In this document: positions 1-11,238 of the stretch, one piece after another
Numbering within the stretch: position 1 is the stretch's first letter
Layout: the number at the start of each line of letters is the position of its first letter
DNA from: Synaphobranchus kaupii
Lineage: Eukaryota > Chordata > Actinopteri > Anguilliformes > Synaphobranchidae
Direction: 5' to 3'
Length of the DNA stretch: 64,000 nt
Assembly (NCBI GenBank): GCA_029718625.1
Contig: CM056389.1
Span: forward strand, 17,771,670-17,835,669
Notes under the pieces: model-generated
Database searches by the model: none
The model's input: only the letters and a program-made list of their open reading frames with translations
Told to the model about the DNA's origin: nothing
Position numbers and translations under genes: made by a program

Positions 1-2371
1 AATCAAAAAAAGCTATTTTCATTTTCTGACCGTTTTTTGGACATAAGACTATAGTCTTATGTCTTTTCCTGTTCCCTAAAACACATTTTTCATCATAAAT
101 GTCTAAATTTTCATTATTTTTCACTCATTTCATCGCAGTTATGAAGTAACTGTAATTTACTATCCATTGGAATTTAAAAAGCTATTTTTATTTTCTGACC
201 CTTTTTTGGACATAAGACTATAGTCTTATGTCTTTGCCTGTTCCCCAAAACACATTTTTCATCATAAATGTCTCAATTTTCATTATTTTTCACTCATTTC
301 ATCGCAGTTATGAAGTAACTGTAATTTACTATCCATTGTAATTAAAAAAAGCTATTTTTATTTTCTGACCCATTTTTGGACATAAGACTATATAGTCTTA
401 TGTCTTTTCCTGTTCCTCAAAAGACATTTTTCATCATAAATGTCTCAATTTTCATTATTTTTCACTCATTTCATCGCAGTTATGAAGTAACTGTAATTTA
501 CTATCCATTGGAATCAAAAAAAGCAATTTTTATTTTCTGACCCTTTTTTGGACATAAGACTATAGTCTTATGTCTTTTCCTGTTCCCTAAAACACATTTT
601 TCATCATAAATGTCTCAATTTTCATTATTTTTCACTCATTTCATCGCAGTTATGAAGTAACTGTAATTTACTATCCAGTGGAATCAAAAAAGCTATTTTT
701 ATTTTCTGACCCTTTTTTGGACATAAGACTATAGTCTTATGTCTTTTCCTGTTCCCCAAAACACATTTTTCATCATAAATGTCTCAATTGTTATTATTTT
801 TCACTCATTTCATCGCAGTTATGAAGTAACTGTAATTTACTATCCATTGGAATTTAAAAAAGCTATTTTTATTTTCTGACCCATTTTTGGACATAAGACT
901 ATAGTCTTATGTCTTTTCCTGTTCCCCAAAACACATTTTTCATCATAAATGTCTCAATTGTTATTATTTTTCACTCATTTCATCGCAGTTATGAAGTAAC
1001 TGTAATTTACTATCCATTGGAATCAAAAAAAGCTATTTTCATTTTCTGACCGTTTTTTGGACATAAGACTATAGTCTTATGTCTTTTCCTGTTCCCTAAA
1101 ACACATTTTTCATCATAAATGTCTCAATTTTCATTATTTTTCACTCATTTCATCGCAGTTATGAAGTAACTGTAATTTACTATCCATTGGAATAAAAAAA
1201 AGCTATTTTTATTTTCTGACCCTTTTTTGGACTTAAGACTATAGTCTTATGTCTTTTCCTGTTCCCCAAAACACATTTTTCCTCATAAATGTCTCAATTT
1301 TCATTATTTTTCACTCATTTCATCGCAATTATGAAGTAACTGTAATTTACTATCCATTGGAATCAAAAAAAGCTATTTTCATTTTCTGACCGTTTTTTTG
1401 GACATAAGACTATAGTCTTATGTCTTTTCCTGTTCCCTAAAACACATTTTTCATCATAAATGTCTCAATTTTCATTATTTTTCACTCATTTCATCGCAGT
1501 TATGAAGTAACTGTAATTTACTATCCATTGGAATAAAAAAAAGCTATTTTTATTTTCTGACCCTTTTTTGGACTTAAGACTATAGTCTTATGTCTTTTCC
1601 TGTTCCCCAAAACACATTTTTCATCATAAATGTCTCAATTTTCATTATTTTTCACTCATTTCATCGCAGTTATGAAGTAACTGTAATTTACTATCCATTG
1701 GAATTTAAAAAAGCTATTTTTATTTTCTGACCCTTTTTTGGACATAAGACTATAGTCTTATGTCTTTGCCTGTTCCCCAAAACACATTTTTCATCATAAA
1801 TGTCTCAATTTTCATTATTTTTCACTCATTTCATCGCAGTTATGAAGTAACTGTAATTTACTATCCATTGTAATTAAAAAAAGCTATTTTTATTTTCTGA
1901 CCCATTTTTGGACATAAGACTATAGTCTTATGTCTTTTCCTGTTCCTCAAAAGACATTTTTCATCATAAATGTCTCAATTTTCATTATTTTTCACTCATT
2001 TCATCGCATTTATGAAGTAACTGTAATTTACTATCCATTGGAATCAAAAAAAGCAATTTTTATTTTCTGACCCTTTTTTGGACATAAGACTATAGTCTTA
2101 TGTCTTTTCCTGTTCCCCAAAACACATTTTTCATCATAAATGTCTCAATTGTTATTATTTTTCACTCATTTCGTCGCAGTTATGAAGTAACTGTAATTTA
2201 CTATCCATTGGAATCAAAAAAAGCTATTTTCATTTTCTGACCGTTTTTTGGACATAAGACTATAGTCTTATGTCTTTTCCTGTTCCCCAAAACACATTTT
2301 TAATCATAAATGTCTCAATTGTTATTATTTTTCACTCATTTCATCGCAGTTATGAAGTAACTGTAATTTAC
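1..2371 (+). repeat. 170-bp satellite array, left arm (about 14 units)
   Basis: Tandem, head-to-tail AT-rich units. The marker GACATAAG recurs at 40, 209, 379, 551, 720, 890, 1060, then (as GACTTAAG) at 1230, and so on to 2251, giving a period of 169-172 bp. Each unit holds a perfect palindrome made of GACATAAGACTA followed directly by its reverse complement. The unit at 379 has one extra central TA and stays palindromic. Units at 1230 and 1571 read GACTTAAG and lose one pair. The array runs off the left edge and into the N gap, so its full length is unknown. It is the inverted counterpart of the array at 59391-63111. The family was not recognised; this is not coding DNA. Confidence 0.97.
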
Positions 2372-2871
2372 NNNNNNNNNNNNNNNNNNNNNNNNNNNNN
2401 NNNNNNNNNNNNNNNNNNNNNNNNNNNNNNNNNNNNNNNNNNNNNNNNNNNNNNNNNNNNNNNNNNNNNNNNNNNNNNNNNNNNNNNNNNNNNNNNNNNN
2501 NNNNNNNNNNNNNNNNNNNNNNNNNNNNNNNNNNNNNNNNNNNNNNNNNNNNNNNNNNNNNNNNNNNNNNNNNNNNNNNNNNNNNNNNNNNNNNNNNNNN
2601 NNNNNNNNNNNNNNNNNNNNNNNNNNNNNNNNNNNNNNNNNNNNNNNNNNNNNNNNNNNNNNNNNNNNNNNNNNNNNNNNNNNNNNNNNNNNNNNNNNNN
2701 NNNNNNNNNNNNNNNNNNNNNNNNNNNNNNNNNNNNNNNNNNNNNNNNNNNNNNNNNNNNNNNNNNNNNNNNNNNNNNNNNNNNNNNNNNNNNNNNNNNN
2801 NNNNNNNNNNNNNNNNNNNNNNNNNNNNNNNNNNNNNNNNNNNNNNNNNNNNNNNNNNNNNNNNNNNNNNN
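2372..2871. other. assembly gap (500 N)
   Basis: Exactly 500 undetermined bases, a conventional scaffold-gap size, so the real distance is unknown. The gap opens inside a satellite unit and closes in unrelated single-copy-like sequence. The array end on this side is therefore unseen. Confidence 0.99.
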
Positions 2872-2914
2872 TGCTGGCTAATGGAATAGCCAAAATATCA
2901 CCATAGTTCCCTGT

Positions 2915-3120
2915 TACTCAAATCACGGTCCTCGAGGGCTGAGAACTGCTGGTTTTCCACCCCCCTTTTACCTGGGAGTCAGGTGTGAAGACAGTCTGGC
3001 CAATCACTAGCGCTAATTGTTCAGTCAATTACCCGGGGGAGAAGAAAACCAGGTCCGGATTTGGATTTGACGTCCAGATTTGAATATCCACGGCCTATGT
3101 TGTTGCCACAGACAATGTTA
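2915..3120 (+). repeat. dispersed repeat, copy A
   Basis: About 200 bp that closely matches 37354-37542 in the same orientation. Shared blocks include CAAATCACGGTC, GAGAACTGCTGGTTTTCCAC, GTCAGGTGTGAAGACAGTCT and ATGTTGTTGCCACA. The two copies differ by scattered substitutions and by a short segment near 3032-3045 missing from copy B. No coding potential was seen; the short frames here are chance. It is probably a non-autonomous interspersed element, class unknown. Confidence 0.85.
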
Positions 3121-3569
3121 GATTTGAGTATCCAAGCCAGCAAGTTAATCAGAAATGCTGAACAAAGATCAGTCAGTGCTTTTCCACCTAAAGCCTGCAA
3201 CCAATAAGCAACTGAACAGTGTATGTTTGGGAGTAAATGCCACACCTTCCCAACTGCCAATCAACACGGGCATGGACATGGATTGGCGATTGCTCTTTTC
3301 CTTGTGTGGTTTTAATTTAGTCACTCCTCTCCCACTCACCTCCCCCTTCTTTTGTGTGCAGGCAGCACAGGTTAGGAACTGTCAGCCAACAGACTGCACG
3401 TTCTCCTCAGACTTCAAGCTAAAATACCAAACCCCTCTTCCGGTCCCTCTACTGTCTACAAAACACCAGCATGCACCATTCCTTATTGTCTTTTTTAATG
3501 ACCTGCTGCTGGAATCCATAACTCCTGAAATACATATATTCAAATATTCAATTGTAATTAATATATATT

Positions 3570-3663
3570 ACACGTACGCACACACACACACACGCACACG
3601 TGCAAGTGCACACAGATCCTCTACACACAGACACAGACACACACACCTACATAAACACACACA
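3570..3663. repeat. imperfect CA-rich microsatellite
   Basis: Interrupted (CA)n with ACGCAC, ACAGAC and CTACAT variants over about 95 bp. The open frame across it is a by-product of the repeat. Confidence 0.9.
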
Positions 3664-3825
3664 TTGCACCTTTGTGATCTTTGCTTGGAGCAAAAAGAAT
3701 GGGAGGCATGGCTAATGCGTGCAACTCTCCTCACAAGCGCGTGGCGAGAGCTAGCAGGCTAGCAGCAGCCTCTACAGGGGCAGCAGAACAAATGGAATTA
3801 TTTATACGAGTGTAATATTTATCTG

Positions 3826-3894
3826 GGATCTCTCTCCCTCTCTCTCCCTCTCCGTCTCTCTCTCTCTTTCTCTCCCTCTCCCTCTATCTCTCTG
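3826..3894. repeat. CT-rich polypyrimidine tract
   Basis: About 69 bp of nearly pure C/T on the plus strand (CTCTCTCC and TCTCTC blocks). It lies between the CA-rich repeat and the 51-bp minisatellite, so this 1.6-kb segment is dense in simple repeats. Confidence 0.9.
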
Positions 3895-4051
3895 TAACTG
3901 ATGCCATGCCATATTCCATTCAGCGTGGGGGACGTAGCCGGAATATCAAGAGCAGATTATCCTTTCCCCTTCTCTCTTATCATCCATTCATTTAAGGGAT
4001 TAGGGCTAACACTCCGGCCTAGTTTAGCACAATGAAACCTGAGGCAATTAA

Positions 4052-5141
4052 AAACGAAACGCACGTCAGCGGCAGGTAGTAGCTCTGTAGTAGCGCTAAT
4101 CCTTCGGTAAACGCACGTCAGCGGCGGGTAGTAGCTCTGTAGTAGCGCTAATCCCTCGGTAAACGCAGTCAGCGGCGGGTAGTAGCTCTGTAGTAGCGCT
4201 AATCCTTCGGTAAACGCAGTCAGCGGCGGGTAGTAGCTCTGTAGTAGCGCTAATCCCTCAGTAAACGCAGTCAGCGGCGGGTAGTAGCTCTGTAGTAGCG
4301 CTAATCCCTCGGTAAACGCAGTCAGCGGCGGGTAGTAGCTCTGTAGTAGCGCTAATCCTTCGGTAAACGCAGTCAGCGGCGGGTAGTAGCTCTGTAGTAG
4401 CGCTAATCCCTCGGTAAACGCAGTCAGCGGCGGGTAGTAGCTCTGTAGTAGCGCTAATCCTTCGGTAAACGCATGTCAGCGGCGGGTAGTAGCTCTGTAG
4501 TATCGCTAATCCTTCGGTAAACGCACGTCAGCGGCGGGTAGTAGCTCTGTAGTATCGCTAATCCCTTGGTAAACGCAGTCAGCGGCGGGGTAGTAGCTCT
4601 GTAGTAGCGCTAATCCTTCGGTAAACGCATGTCAGCGGCGGGTAGTAGCTCTGTAGTATCGCTAATCCTTCGGTAAACGCACGTCAGCGGCGGGTAGTAG
4701 CTCTGTAGTAGCGCTAATCCTTCGGTAAACGCACGTCAGCGGCGGGTAGTAGCTCTGTAGTAGCGCTAATCCCTCGGTAAACGCAGTCAGCGGCGGGTAG
4801 TAGCTCTGTAGTATCGCTAATCCTTCGGTAAACGCACGTCAGCGGCGGGGTAGTAGCTCTGTAGTATCGCTAATCCTTCGGTAAACGCACGTCAGCGGCG
4901 GGTAGTAGCTCTGTAGTAGCGCTAATCCCTCGGTAAACGCAGTCAGCGGCGGGTAGTAGCTCTGTAGTATCGCTAATCCTTCGGTAAACGCAGTCAGCGG
5001 CGGGTAGTAGCTCTGTATTAGCGCTAATCCCTCGGTAAACGCAGTCAGCGGCGGGTAGTAGCTCTGTAGTAGCGCTAATCCTTCGGTAAACGCACGTCAG
5101 CAGCGGGTAGTAGCTCTGTAGTAGCGCTAATCCCTCGGTAA
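4052..5141. repeat. 51-54 bp minisatellite, about 21 copies
   Basis: Unit blocks are CAGCGGCGGGTAGTAGCTC, TGTAGTAGCGCTAATCC and TCGGTAAACGCA. TAGCTCTGTA occurs 21 times from about 4081 to 5111, a mean period of 51.5 bp. Units ending CGCAGTCAG are 51 bp, those with CGCACGTCAG or CGCATGTCAG are 53 bp, and some carry an extra G (GGCGGGGTAG). A T/C switch (CCTTCGG or CCCTCGG) and an AGTAGCG/AGTATCG switch define subtypes. Because 51 is divisible by 3, the minus strand stays open for part of the array (a 17-residue peptide repeat). I read that as an arithmetic consequence, since the 53/54-bp units break the frame. Confidence 0.95.
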
Positions 5142-6375
5142 GGACTTTTGCCATCCAGGTGGTACATAATGTGTAGAGCCCGATATTGAGTTCACAGTAC
5201 AGTTCCAGGCTTGTCATATTTTACCCTGACAGTCTCTCCCTCAGCCGCTCCACTGAGGCCACTGTAGTGGACACGCGATTGCCTCCCCTCTTCAGTTATG
5301 AGGGGAAAAACAGCTCCGAAATACGTACATTTTGTGACAGTTGGACGATGTGTACCACTCTTGCCATCAGTTTCTGCCACCCGCGAGCCTCATCTCGACC
5401 ACTGCTGGGAACACATTACTTGGTTGACCGGCCGTTCTCGTGAGCCTCTGGTCACACTAGTGCAAACTCATTTATAACAAATGCATTGAAGAAACCTCCA
5501 TTTTAACAGCCCTCACAAAATAAAATAGGACAACACATGGCAAATTGATAGATATAAAATGCAAAGGAAATGGGAAAAAAAGGAACGAATATAAAGCAAG
5601 CACAGCACTATAGGAAGCCGAATGTAAATCAGTCCCATTTCCATTTATGAAATTTTATGCATTGAATATTTTTCTTTATCGTATCTGTAGTAACAGTATT
5701 CAGTATGCATTGCCTAATAATATATCTTAAAATATTGTTTCACAGGTTTCTAGTGTATTTCAATGTTATGCATCTATTATAAGCATTGATAAAACCAGCA
5801 ATGTGTGGTGTAGCAGGATGGACAACTCTCAAGCCATTTATGCCCCCCCCCCCCCCCAATTGGGGATTCCATTCCACAGGTTTTCTCTCTGACGTCACAC
5901 CTTGTTTAACTGATGAGTCATCTTTTTTAACGTGTTCTACATTCGATTGTCCCTGACCTGAATTTTCATCAATTTGTTTAAGCCTTTGCATTGTTCCCCT
6001 AATTTGTGCAGTACTTTGATGTCTGCATCATGTTTCTTCTTGATAGCTAAATTGTACATTTCTTTTGATGTTGAAATTATGCTTAAAGAATGCCAGTCAC
6101 CTCCATAGCAGCCCTAGTTGTAGATGTGTACATGGCAGCGGTAGGATGTACATCCATGCTTTATACATTTTGAATCTCATTCCCACTGGTTCCACAGTGA
6201 CTAATAAGACTAAGAGCTATTCATGCAATATGCAGACAACTCGACATTGCACGACTGCACCCATGCGATCAGTAAGTAAATAAATAAATAAAATAAATAA
6301 ATAATGACTGATCTGATCTAATAGCACAGATACACGTCGACCCTTCGATATTACATACAGTTCAAGAAACACTAA
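5142..6375. other. intergenic, no gene recognised
   Basis: Mostly AT-rich unique-looking sequence. It contains a 15-C homopolymer at 5843-5857 and a short AAAT-type microsatellite at about 6271-6305. The open frames here are short and lack recognisable domains. Confidence 0.6.
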
Positions 6376-6487
6376 GGGCCTCGTTTACTAAGACCTTGAG
6401 CGCGTGCAATACCTTTTAGCACATGCAAAACTAATAACACAACCAATGACTGGTGCAAAACAAATACCATGACCATATGCACACTGA

Positions 6488-7460
6488 GGGCTCTATTTTA
6501 ATAAACCAAACGCAATGGTGAACGCAAGAGTAATCGCTTGGCGGTATCGCTCTGAGGGCGTGTCGGCGAGAAATTTGGTAATTTCATGACGGCAATCTTG
6601 GCGCACCTTATGGCGGTATTGCTAAAAGGCTGGGTTTAAATGTCCAAGGTGTGTCTCTATGGTAGCCAATCAAATTGTTGTTCTCATGCTTTAAAAAAAA
6701 GCCAGTTGGAACGCAATCGCTCCATGCAATTTCATAATGAGCAACCCAAACGCACTGGACCGTCAACGGCAAGAGCGATTTTCCGCACAGGAATCAGACA
6801 TACTTGCAACAGAAGTACAGGCTAGGACTAGTAATTTATGGATCACAATCCACACCACCTCGTCTCCCAGAAGTTCAGAAGGCACGGGAGGAGGTGGCGA
6901 ATGCATTAATTAGCCTACATTAGGTGATGTAGGCATAATTATGATTCAAATGGTAGGCTTATGATTCAACTGTGTCAATGTGTAATTTATATATTATAGG
7001 CTATTGGCCTACATGATCGCAAGTTTCTTGTAAGCTGTCCTGTTTTATTCTAGTAGTTTAAATTAAAATTAATTAATTAATAATAATTATAGGCTATTTG
7101 TTAATTAAATGGAAGTGTAATGTTGGCATCACCTATAGACACTACATAGAACTACATGACGAATAAGTTGCCAAATTGCCAGAGTCTATTGCGTTCCCGC
7201 TAAGAGGTGGTTCCAGCTGATCATAACGCAATGGGTTTTCGTTGGTTCAAATTGTCACTGAGCCGAAGTATTTTAGAACACGCCCCAGACAGCGCCACCC
7301 ATCCCACTGCAGCGCAAGCGAAAGGATGTTATGTTGAGAATTTGTTGATCCTAGCGGTATTGCTGAGAAACGCCATAGCGCCAGTTTTAAGACGTTGATG
7401 CTGTCAACAAGCTTGCGTTTGACTATACCGTCCCCTTGCGCTGGTTTGAAAATAGAGCCC
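6488..7460 (+). mobile_element. PIF/Harbinger-like DNA transposon remnant
   Basis: 973 bp bounded by GGGCTCTATTTT (6488) and AAAATAGAGCCC (ending 7460), inserted in the outer MITE. Flanking triplets are TGA and TAA, near the TWA-type 3-bp duplication known for PIF/Harbinger elements. It is too short for the DDE nuclease gene. It keeps a decayed Myb/SANT-like reading frame near 6737 (separate entry), which fits Harbinger elements because they encode a Myb-like partner protein. The left part resembles the fragment at 40900-41160. The class assignment is inference from the termini plus the relic frame. Confidence 0.6.
6737..6960 (+). pseudogene. relic Myb/SANT-like protein of a Harbinger element
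   Basis: An ATG at 6737 opens a frame beginning MSNPNALDRQRQERFSAQES and continuing DILATEVQARTSNLW. This resembles the N-terminal helix region of Myb/SANT-like proteins of PIF/Harbinger transposons (R-x-R-F-S-x-x-E, then a hydrophobic/EVQAR helix). After about 45 codons the resemblance moves to the next frame, PEVQKAREEVANALI at roughly 6866-6910, ending at a stop. That pattern suits the later part of the same domain after a frameshift. The normal role of such proteins is binding transposon DNA and helping the transposase reach the nucleus. This copy is truncated and frameshifted, so it is not expected to be functional. Family recognition is from memory of the motif. Confidence 0.5.
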
Positions 7461-7689
7461 TAAAGGTCTTAGTAAATCAGACCCTCATTGACAAGAAAAT
7501 AATTAATCCAGTGGGAAGAAATCTCGGGAGGAACTCGGACATAGAGGAGAAATCCACTGTCTGGCCTGGTATCACTAGCTAAACATGGAAATAGACAGGT
7601 AATGAGAAACCTAGTGAAGAATACAATAGTACAGACAATAACCTGCGTGTTAAACTAGCTGATAAAATAGACCAAACCACATGACGATC

Positions 7690-8232
7690 ACAGATGAGGC
7701 CAAACTAGGCGCGGAACACTCTGTGGTAACCTGGACAGGATGTAGAGGTGTTTCCAGTGAAAAAGCGGTTTGTGCTGGTCTTGCGTTGTTGCCTTTTGCA
7801 TTGCGGCACTCTGCTTTCTGCAGCATGTGGCTGCTTCCTCCTTGATCAGGTTGGCCCATGTGGCAGGATCCTGGGAAGAAGCCTTTCCCACCACTTCACA
7901 GCGGAAGCTCGTCGACGCTGCTCGGCTGAACAATTCGGTGTCCGAAATGCAGCCCTGCCAGCTTATCCTCAGGAGCTTCGTCAGACAGCTCAGATGGTAG
8001 ATTCAGCTCCTTGGCCTGATGCTGGTAGACAATCTAGATTTTGCAGCCAAAGGAGAGGGCTGGTGTGATAACTGCCTGCTAAAGCGTCAGTTTGGCAGAA
8101 GCTGGGATTCCTCTCTGTTCCCACACTGTGTCACATAGCACGCCAAACGATGCGCTTGGCCTCGGCACTCCTGGTGTTCATTTCATTGTCTGTGTGAACA
8201 ACATGGGACAGGACGCCGCCAAGATGGATGAA
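7690..8232 (-). pseudogene. decayed non-LTR retrotransposon, ORF2 C-terminal fragment
   Basis: Reading the minus strand from 8232, the translation gives FIHLGGVLSHVVHTDNEMN and then TRSAEAKRIVWRAM. These match the region after the reverse transcriptase catalytic core of many LINEs (the F-x-Y-L-G and N-x-R motifs). After a frameshift comes WEQRGIPASAKLTL, a stop, then AVITPALSFGCKIW, the counterpart of the common LLYGCETW motif. A further frameshift gives CLTKLLRISWQGCISDTELF, corresponding to CLR-x-IL-x-I-x-WQ. A stretch normally found next is missing, and the fragment resumes with DPATWANLIKEEAATC and a CPxxxRxFRA block like the zinc-knuckle-type C-terminus of such LINEs. It has several stops and frameshifts and is dead. 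The clade was not determined. Confidence 0.75.
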
Positions 8233-9612
8233 CAATGCCTGAGAGCTTTCTGACCTGCTTTTCACATATGGGGCTTTTTTGGGAAAAGGCCTTTAACAGC
8301 TTGATCAAATCAACCCCACATCTGCAATACATACCAATCGTGCGCTCTCAGAGCACTTTTCTGATGTCACTATATACAGACATACTGTATGCAATTAACA
8401 ATAAAAGGAAACATCATGTTTTCATCATCAGAAGAAGAGAGTTTTGTCACCATTTTAACTTGCACATAAAAGGCCACAAGGCCCAGTTTTTAACACAACC
8501 AAACGTGCTCACGCTGAAGCAAACGGCGTTTCTTTGTTTGCTGTTTTACAATATATTGTGCAATTGTTTGGTTTAGTGATACAATTAATGCCTGCCAGCC
8601 CCTGAGATATTTCTCATTGTATTCACCAGCGACTCTACACGTAACAGGAGGTGTTTAATATGCATGTGTTTCATTAACTTTTATTCAGCTCATTATGTTG
8701 TCAATTAACTTGAATTATGAACTTCTTTTGCTCAGTAGAAAGTGTTTAAAATTCAACATTTGGATAGAAAGCATTCATGCCCTTATTATGCTTGAATGTA
8801 CAACAGTTTGTGGGCAGATACAATTTTATCTGAGATACTGATACACCAGTCAACATTCTACCATTCTTATTTATAGGTGGGCTACATCCACAGTAGGAAA
8901 AAAGTAAAAATAAAAAATAAAAATAAACTATTTTCAAATGATACCCTTTTCTATGGCTTAGCCTTAGCAGCATAAAGCACGTCGGCTACTTATCAGCATA
9001 TGGTTGGTCTGATTTAGCCAAATATACATAACTCTTGCTTGATTTAACTGAAGTTTCCACTGGACTAGCAAAGTGCCTTTGTTTGAGTCTAGGGAACAGA
9101 CAGACATGACTACCTACATACATATCAAAACTTACAATCTCTTCTGGGTTCATTTTCCAGGGACTGCAAAAGAAGTTAAGGAGATAAACAAAGGAGATAA
9201 AACGAACTAAAGCTACCTAGCCTAGCCAACATTTAGTTCCCCTGCTAACTAGCTAAGCTTGCGGATGCAGAGCTTGAGAAAGCGAGTTAGCTAGCCAATG
9301 TTAAATAGTCAACGGTGCAATAAATATACCTATGCCAGCCAGAACCAATCATGCACTGACTATTATTTTGTTGGACTGTAATCTCATGCCCATTGTAGAT
9401 GTTCTACAGTTACTACAGGAAATGAGATTTTAAAATTGGTTAGGATTTTTAATGACTTTGCCTGTCACACATGCTTTGTAAACTGAACTCAAATTTGATG
9501 GAATTTCATCTACTCCTGTAGAACACACACCACTTTATGTATGCTTTCCAGCTAGCACAGATGCATTTTCAGTGAAAAATTCCTTCCAAGCCTGTGTATC
9601 AGTCGTTGTGTT
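8233..9612. other. intergenic, no gene recognised
   Basis: AT-rich, without recognisable coding or repeat structure. Short frames on both strands have no family resemblance. The TAGCTAGC-rich segment around 9230-9310 is a composition common in fish DNA. Confidence 0.55.
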
Positions 9613-9803
9613 AGCGTGTGTGTGTGTGTGTGTGTGTGGGTGTGGGTGGGTGTGGGTGTGTGTGGGTGTGGGTGGATGTGGGTGTGTGTGTGTGGGTGTG
9701 GGTGGGTGTGGGTGTGTGTGTGGGTGTGTGTGGGTGTGTGTGGGTGGGTGTGGGTGTGTGGGTGTGGGTGGGTGTGTGTGGGTGTGTGTGGGTGTGGGTG
9801 TTT
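9613..9803. repeat. GT-rich compound microsatellite (GTGTGT / GGGTGTG)
   Basis: (GT)n followed by irregular GGGTGTGGGTG units over about 190 bp. It is open in several frames on both strands, giving low-complexity peptides of C, V, W and G (plus) or H, P and T (minus). These are artefacts of the repeat. Confidence 0.95.
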
Positions 9804-11152
9804 GGGGGAGGATTCCCATTTTCTTGATATTGCTCATTTCATGTGTAGTCTGAACATTTTGCACTAAAACAGGAAATGTATTTATTTATTATTCTGTTAT
9901 AAATGCATTTTTTTTACAATAAAAGATTCTGTTAATAGACAACTGATTTTTCATTATTTCTGTATTTCTAATTTAGTTACCTGCAGATTCAACAAAGCAG
10001 AACGTAATGCAGAAAGAAAACGCTGAGTTTGACTGCTCGGGTGAAAAGGATGGAAAAACAGCCCCCTGCTGGCTGTACCCAGCATTGCACCCTGCCCCAT
10101 TAGTAGGCAGAGCCAGTGGCTCCACAGGCTGCATCTCCACCCCCCCACCGCCCCCACACACACACACTCTCTCTGACTGGATAAAAAGCATAAGCTTCCT
10201 CTGCTCCTTTTGGCATTCACAAAATGTCAGATAAATTCTCCCAAGACCCTCCAGGCTGTTAAATTAAGCACGACATGCAAAAAAAAAAAAGGACCGCTAA
10301 TACAGTGCATTAACCACAAGAAGGGGGGAGGTTGATTTGCAGTTTGTTTTGTATGCTTGTTTTCAGCACCTTTTCAAAGGGGCCTCCAAACACGCTGTCT
10401 GATCTCTCGTGGAATGGGGAAGATGATAAGGTTTGAGCACAATTATTGTTGGCGGTGAATGGCGTTCCCGAAAGGTTTTTGCGAGCGCATTTGTTAGTCG
10501 AGCAAACTCGGTGTGCCCCGAGACAACGGCGTCACTGAGAATCATGGCTTTTCGCCAACCGTTCGTTACCTGCGAGTATTTATCTCGCATGTTTCCAGAG
10601 CGACAGTGACATTCAGCTGAGGGAGGGATGGGGGGGGGGGGGGGGGGGGGGCAGGGGTAGAAGGGATGATTCGTCACAACAAATGGGATTGGTTGTCACC
10701 TCCGGAGGCCTGTCAGGTCCTTTGCTTCATGTCTGCTTCTGCATCGACGTGTCGCACCGCGATAAAGATCACTGCTGAGTGACCGTACCCGGCAGCTCCC
10801 GAGGATGCGTAGAAAAGCCCTTTAAACAGGGAATGCCTCATCATTACACATTCAGCTTTCAGAGCTGTCAGTCAGGTAGTCCTCCCACAGTTACCCATAA
10901 TGCAAGTGGGGCATTCCATTCTGAGCTCTTAATAAAACGGAGGAGTTAACTTCTGAGCTCCAGATTTATAAAATAGGCACCCTTCCCTGTTGCAAACAAA
11001 GACGAGAGCCCGCGGGTCTCTTTGGTCACTGTCTTTTCCCAGTTTCTATCAGACTTGCAGTCCCCCCCCGGCACTCTACCTGCAGACAAGATAGACAGCG
11101 CTAAACCTAAGAGCTGCAGAATAACTTTCATTTCAAAGTGTCCATGGGGGAA

Positions 11153-11154
<2 letters not shown>
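9804..11154. other. intergenic with simple repeats; possible conserved non-coding DNA
   Basis: Contains a 22-G homopolymer (10630-10651) and, at about 10370-10620, a segment of more balanced base composition with several CpGs and no useful open frame. The latter could be conserved non-coding DNA, but that cannot be judged without alignment. Confidence 0.4.
10630..10651. repeat. G homopolymer, 22 bp
   Basis: Uninterrupted run of 22 G on the plus strand. Such runs are length-unstable and hard to sequence, so the exact length is uncertain. Confidence 0.95.

Positions 11155-11235
<81 letters not shown>
11155..11235. repeat. (AC)n microsatellite, about 40 dinucleotides
   Basis: Pure AC repeat of about 80 bp. 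It is long enough to be highly polymorphic. Confidence 0.98.

Positions 11236-11238
<3 letters not shown>

Larger units (their letters stand above)
6376..7484. mobile_element. outer MITE, interrupted by a Harbinger-like element
   Basis: The left end (from 6376) reads GGGCCTCGTTTACTAAGACC. The right end (to 7484) is its near reverse complement: GGTCTTAGTAAATCAGACCC. The left arm runs to about 6487 and is interrupted by the element at 6488-7460; the right arm resumes at 7461. Removing the insert leaves an element of about 136 bp with matching inverted termini. The flanking triplets are TAA (left) and TCA (right), compatible with a 3-bp target duplication carrying one mutation. It is non-autonomous with no coding sequence. 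Confidence 0.75.

Noticed and set aside
1..2371. CRISPR array (direct repeats with a palindromic core)
   Set aside because: Whole units repeat with no unique spacers, the period is 170 bp and the host is a vertebrate. It is a satellite.
5192..5443. Opposing 62- and 85-codon frames after the minisatellite
   Set aside because: Mutually overlapping, with no recognisable motifs.
7650..8068. Overlapping plus-strand frames (up to 106 codons)
   Set aside because: They are antisense to the decayed LINE fragment, whose minus-strand motifs explain the region.
9535..9867. Overlapping frames on both strands across the GT-rich repeat
   Set aside because: Low-complexity products of a microsatellite.
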